A stretch of DNA of 64,000 bases from CAVVSD01 sp963750895 (GTDB lineage Bacteria; Actinomycetota; Thermoleophilia; Solirubrobacterales; Solirubrobacteraceae): contig CAVVSD010000008.1 of assembly GCA_963750895.1 (NCBI GenBank), positions 186,001 to 250,000 on the forward strand, read 5' to 3'. How positions within the stretch are numbered: the first letter of the stretch is position 1; the number at the start of each line of letters is the position of its first letter. A model generated the notes under the pieces. It was not told the origin of the DNA, made no database searches, and saw nothing but the letters and a program-made list of their open reading frames with translations. This document shows, in pieces, positions 63,857-64,000 of this stretch. Both the position numbers and the translations under genes were made by a program.

Positions 63857-63879
63857 AGCCGCGGCCGGTGGCCGCGGCT
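63857..63879 (-). terminator. Rho-independent terminator of the cold-shock gene
   Basis: AGCCGCGGCC, loop, GGCCGCGGCT: ten perfect base pairs with a 3-base loop. On the minus strand it is followed by TCTCTCGTTT. It lies about 30 bases after the cold-shock gene stop. Confidence 0.8.
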
Positions 63880-63908
63880 CCCCGCGAAGACCCGGGTGTT
63901 CCGAGCGC

Positions 63909-64000
63909 CTAGAGCTGGGTGACGTCGACGGCCTTGGGGCCCTTGTCGCCCTGCTCAGCCGTGTACGTGACCTTCGAGCCCTCGGCGAGCGACTTGAAGC
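63909..64000 (-). CDS. Cold-shock protein (CspA family), C-terminal part
   Basis: The last 29 codons are visible: FKSLAEGSKVTYTAEQGDKG, then PKAVDVTQL and stop (TAG, complement of 63909-63911). This is the end of the cold-shock domain beta-barrel (V.Y....G.KGP.A..V). The 5' part is outside the window. These small proteins bind single-stranded RNA and DNA and melt RNA structure. A strong terminator follows. Confidence 0.92.
   Translation of the reverse strand, partial: FKSLAEGSKVTYTAEQGDKGPKAVDVTQL

Overview
The window comes from a very GC-rich actinobacterium. I infer the Thermoleophilia/Solirubrobacterales, from dense genes with many 1-4 base start/stop overlaps, GTG starts, a CoxS-L-M-D-E-MocA-G operon, GspE-N (MshEN) domains next to glycosyltransferases, and a secreted lysyl-oxidase-fold protein of a kind I associate with that class. 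No RNA gene, insertion sequence, CRISPR array or replication origin was seen.

Layout. 1-1635: VWA protein (cut by the window edge) and a membrane-anchored HtrA protease. 1.8-6.1 kb: a four-gene plus-strand operon of FAD oxidoreductase, ATP-grasp ligase, polysaccharide-deacetylase-like protein and membrane protein. 6.1-9.05 kb: short-chain dehydrogenase remnant, a large flavin monooxygenase and a sigma-70 factor. 9.04-18.6 kb: a minus-strand exopolysaccharide locus with an MshEN/degenerate-glycosyltransferase protein, a DPM1-like glycosyltransferase with GtrA domain, a processive GT2, a GT39-type mannosyltransferase, a secreted galactose-oxidase-like kelch copper oxidase, a small excalibur-like secreted protein and a secreted glycoside hydrolase. 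This resembles the CslA/GlxA/CslZ glycan system of Streptomyces. 18.8-21.7 kb: MBL-fold hydrolase, MGT glycosyltransferase, lysyl-oxidase-like protein. 21.8-27.2 kb: amino acid/amine permease, copper amine oxidase, ABC exporter. 27.2-30.2 kb: HxlR regulator with a divergent quinone-reductase-like gene, DHH phosphoesterase, S4 protein. 30.1-36.1 kb: a probable aromatic or steroid-like catabolic cluster (FAD hydroxylase, GntR regulator, two tandem acyl-CoA-dehydrogenase-fold monooxygenases, VOC dioxygenase, YciI protein). 36.2-41.8 kb: pyruvate carboxylase, circularly permuted ATP-grasp protein, siderophore-interacting protein. 41.9-47.9 kb: a response regulator, and a four-gene ABC/two-component operon on the other strand. 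47.9-51.8 kb: coiled-coil protein, AlgH, NUDIX, MoaA, MarR/cupin pair. 51.9-60.1 kb: GAF regulator and the molybdenum hydroxylase (Cox-type) operon. 60.1-64 kb: PilB/GspE-type ATPase, STAS protein, PhoD-like phosphatase, cold-shock protein.

Sequence quality. Genes in about 1.8-4.26 kb and 9.0-18.95 kb are broken every 50-200 bases by one-base shifts, yet family motifs stay in order when frames are joined. Isolated single shifts occur elsewhere (near 22.42, 30.21, 31.69, 33.39, 43.09 and 61.24 kb, and several at 45-47 kb). I read most of this as sequencing or assembly error, not gene decay. Coordinates of those genes are outer limits.
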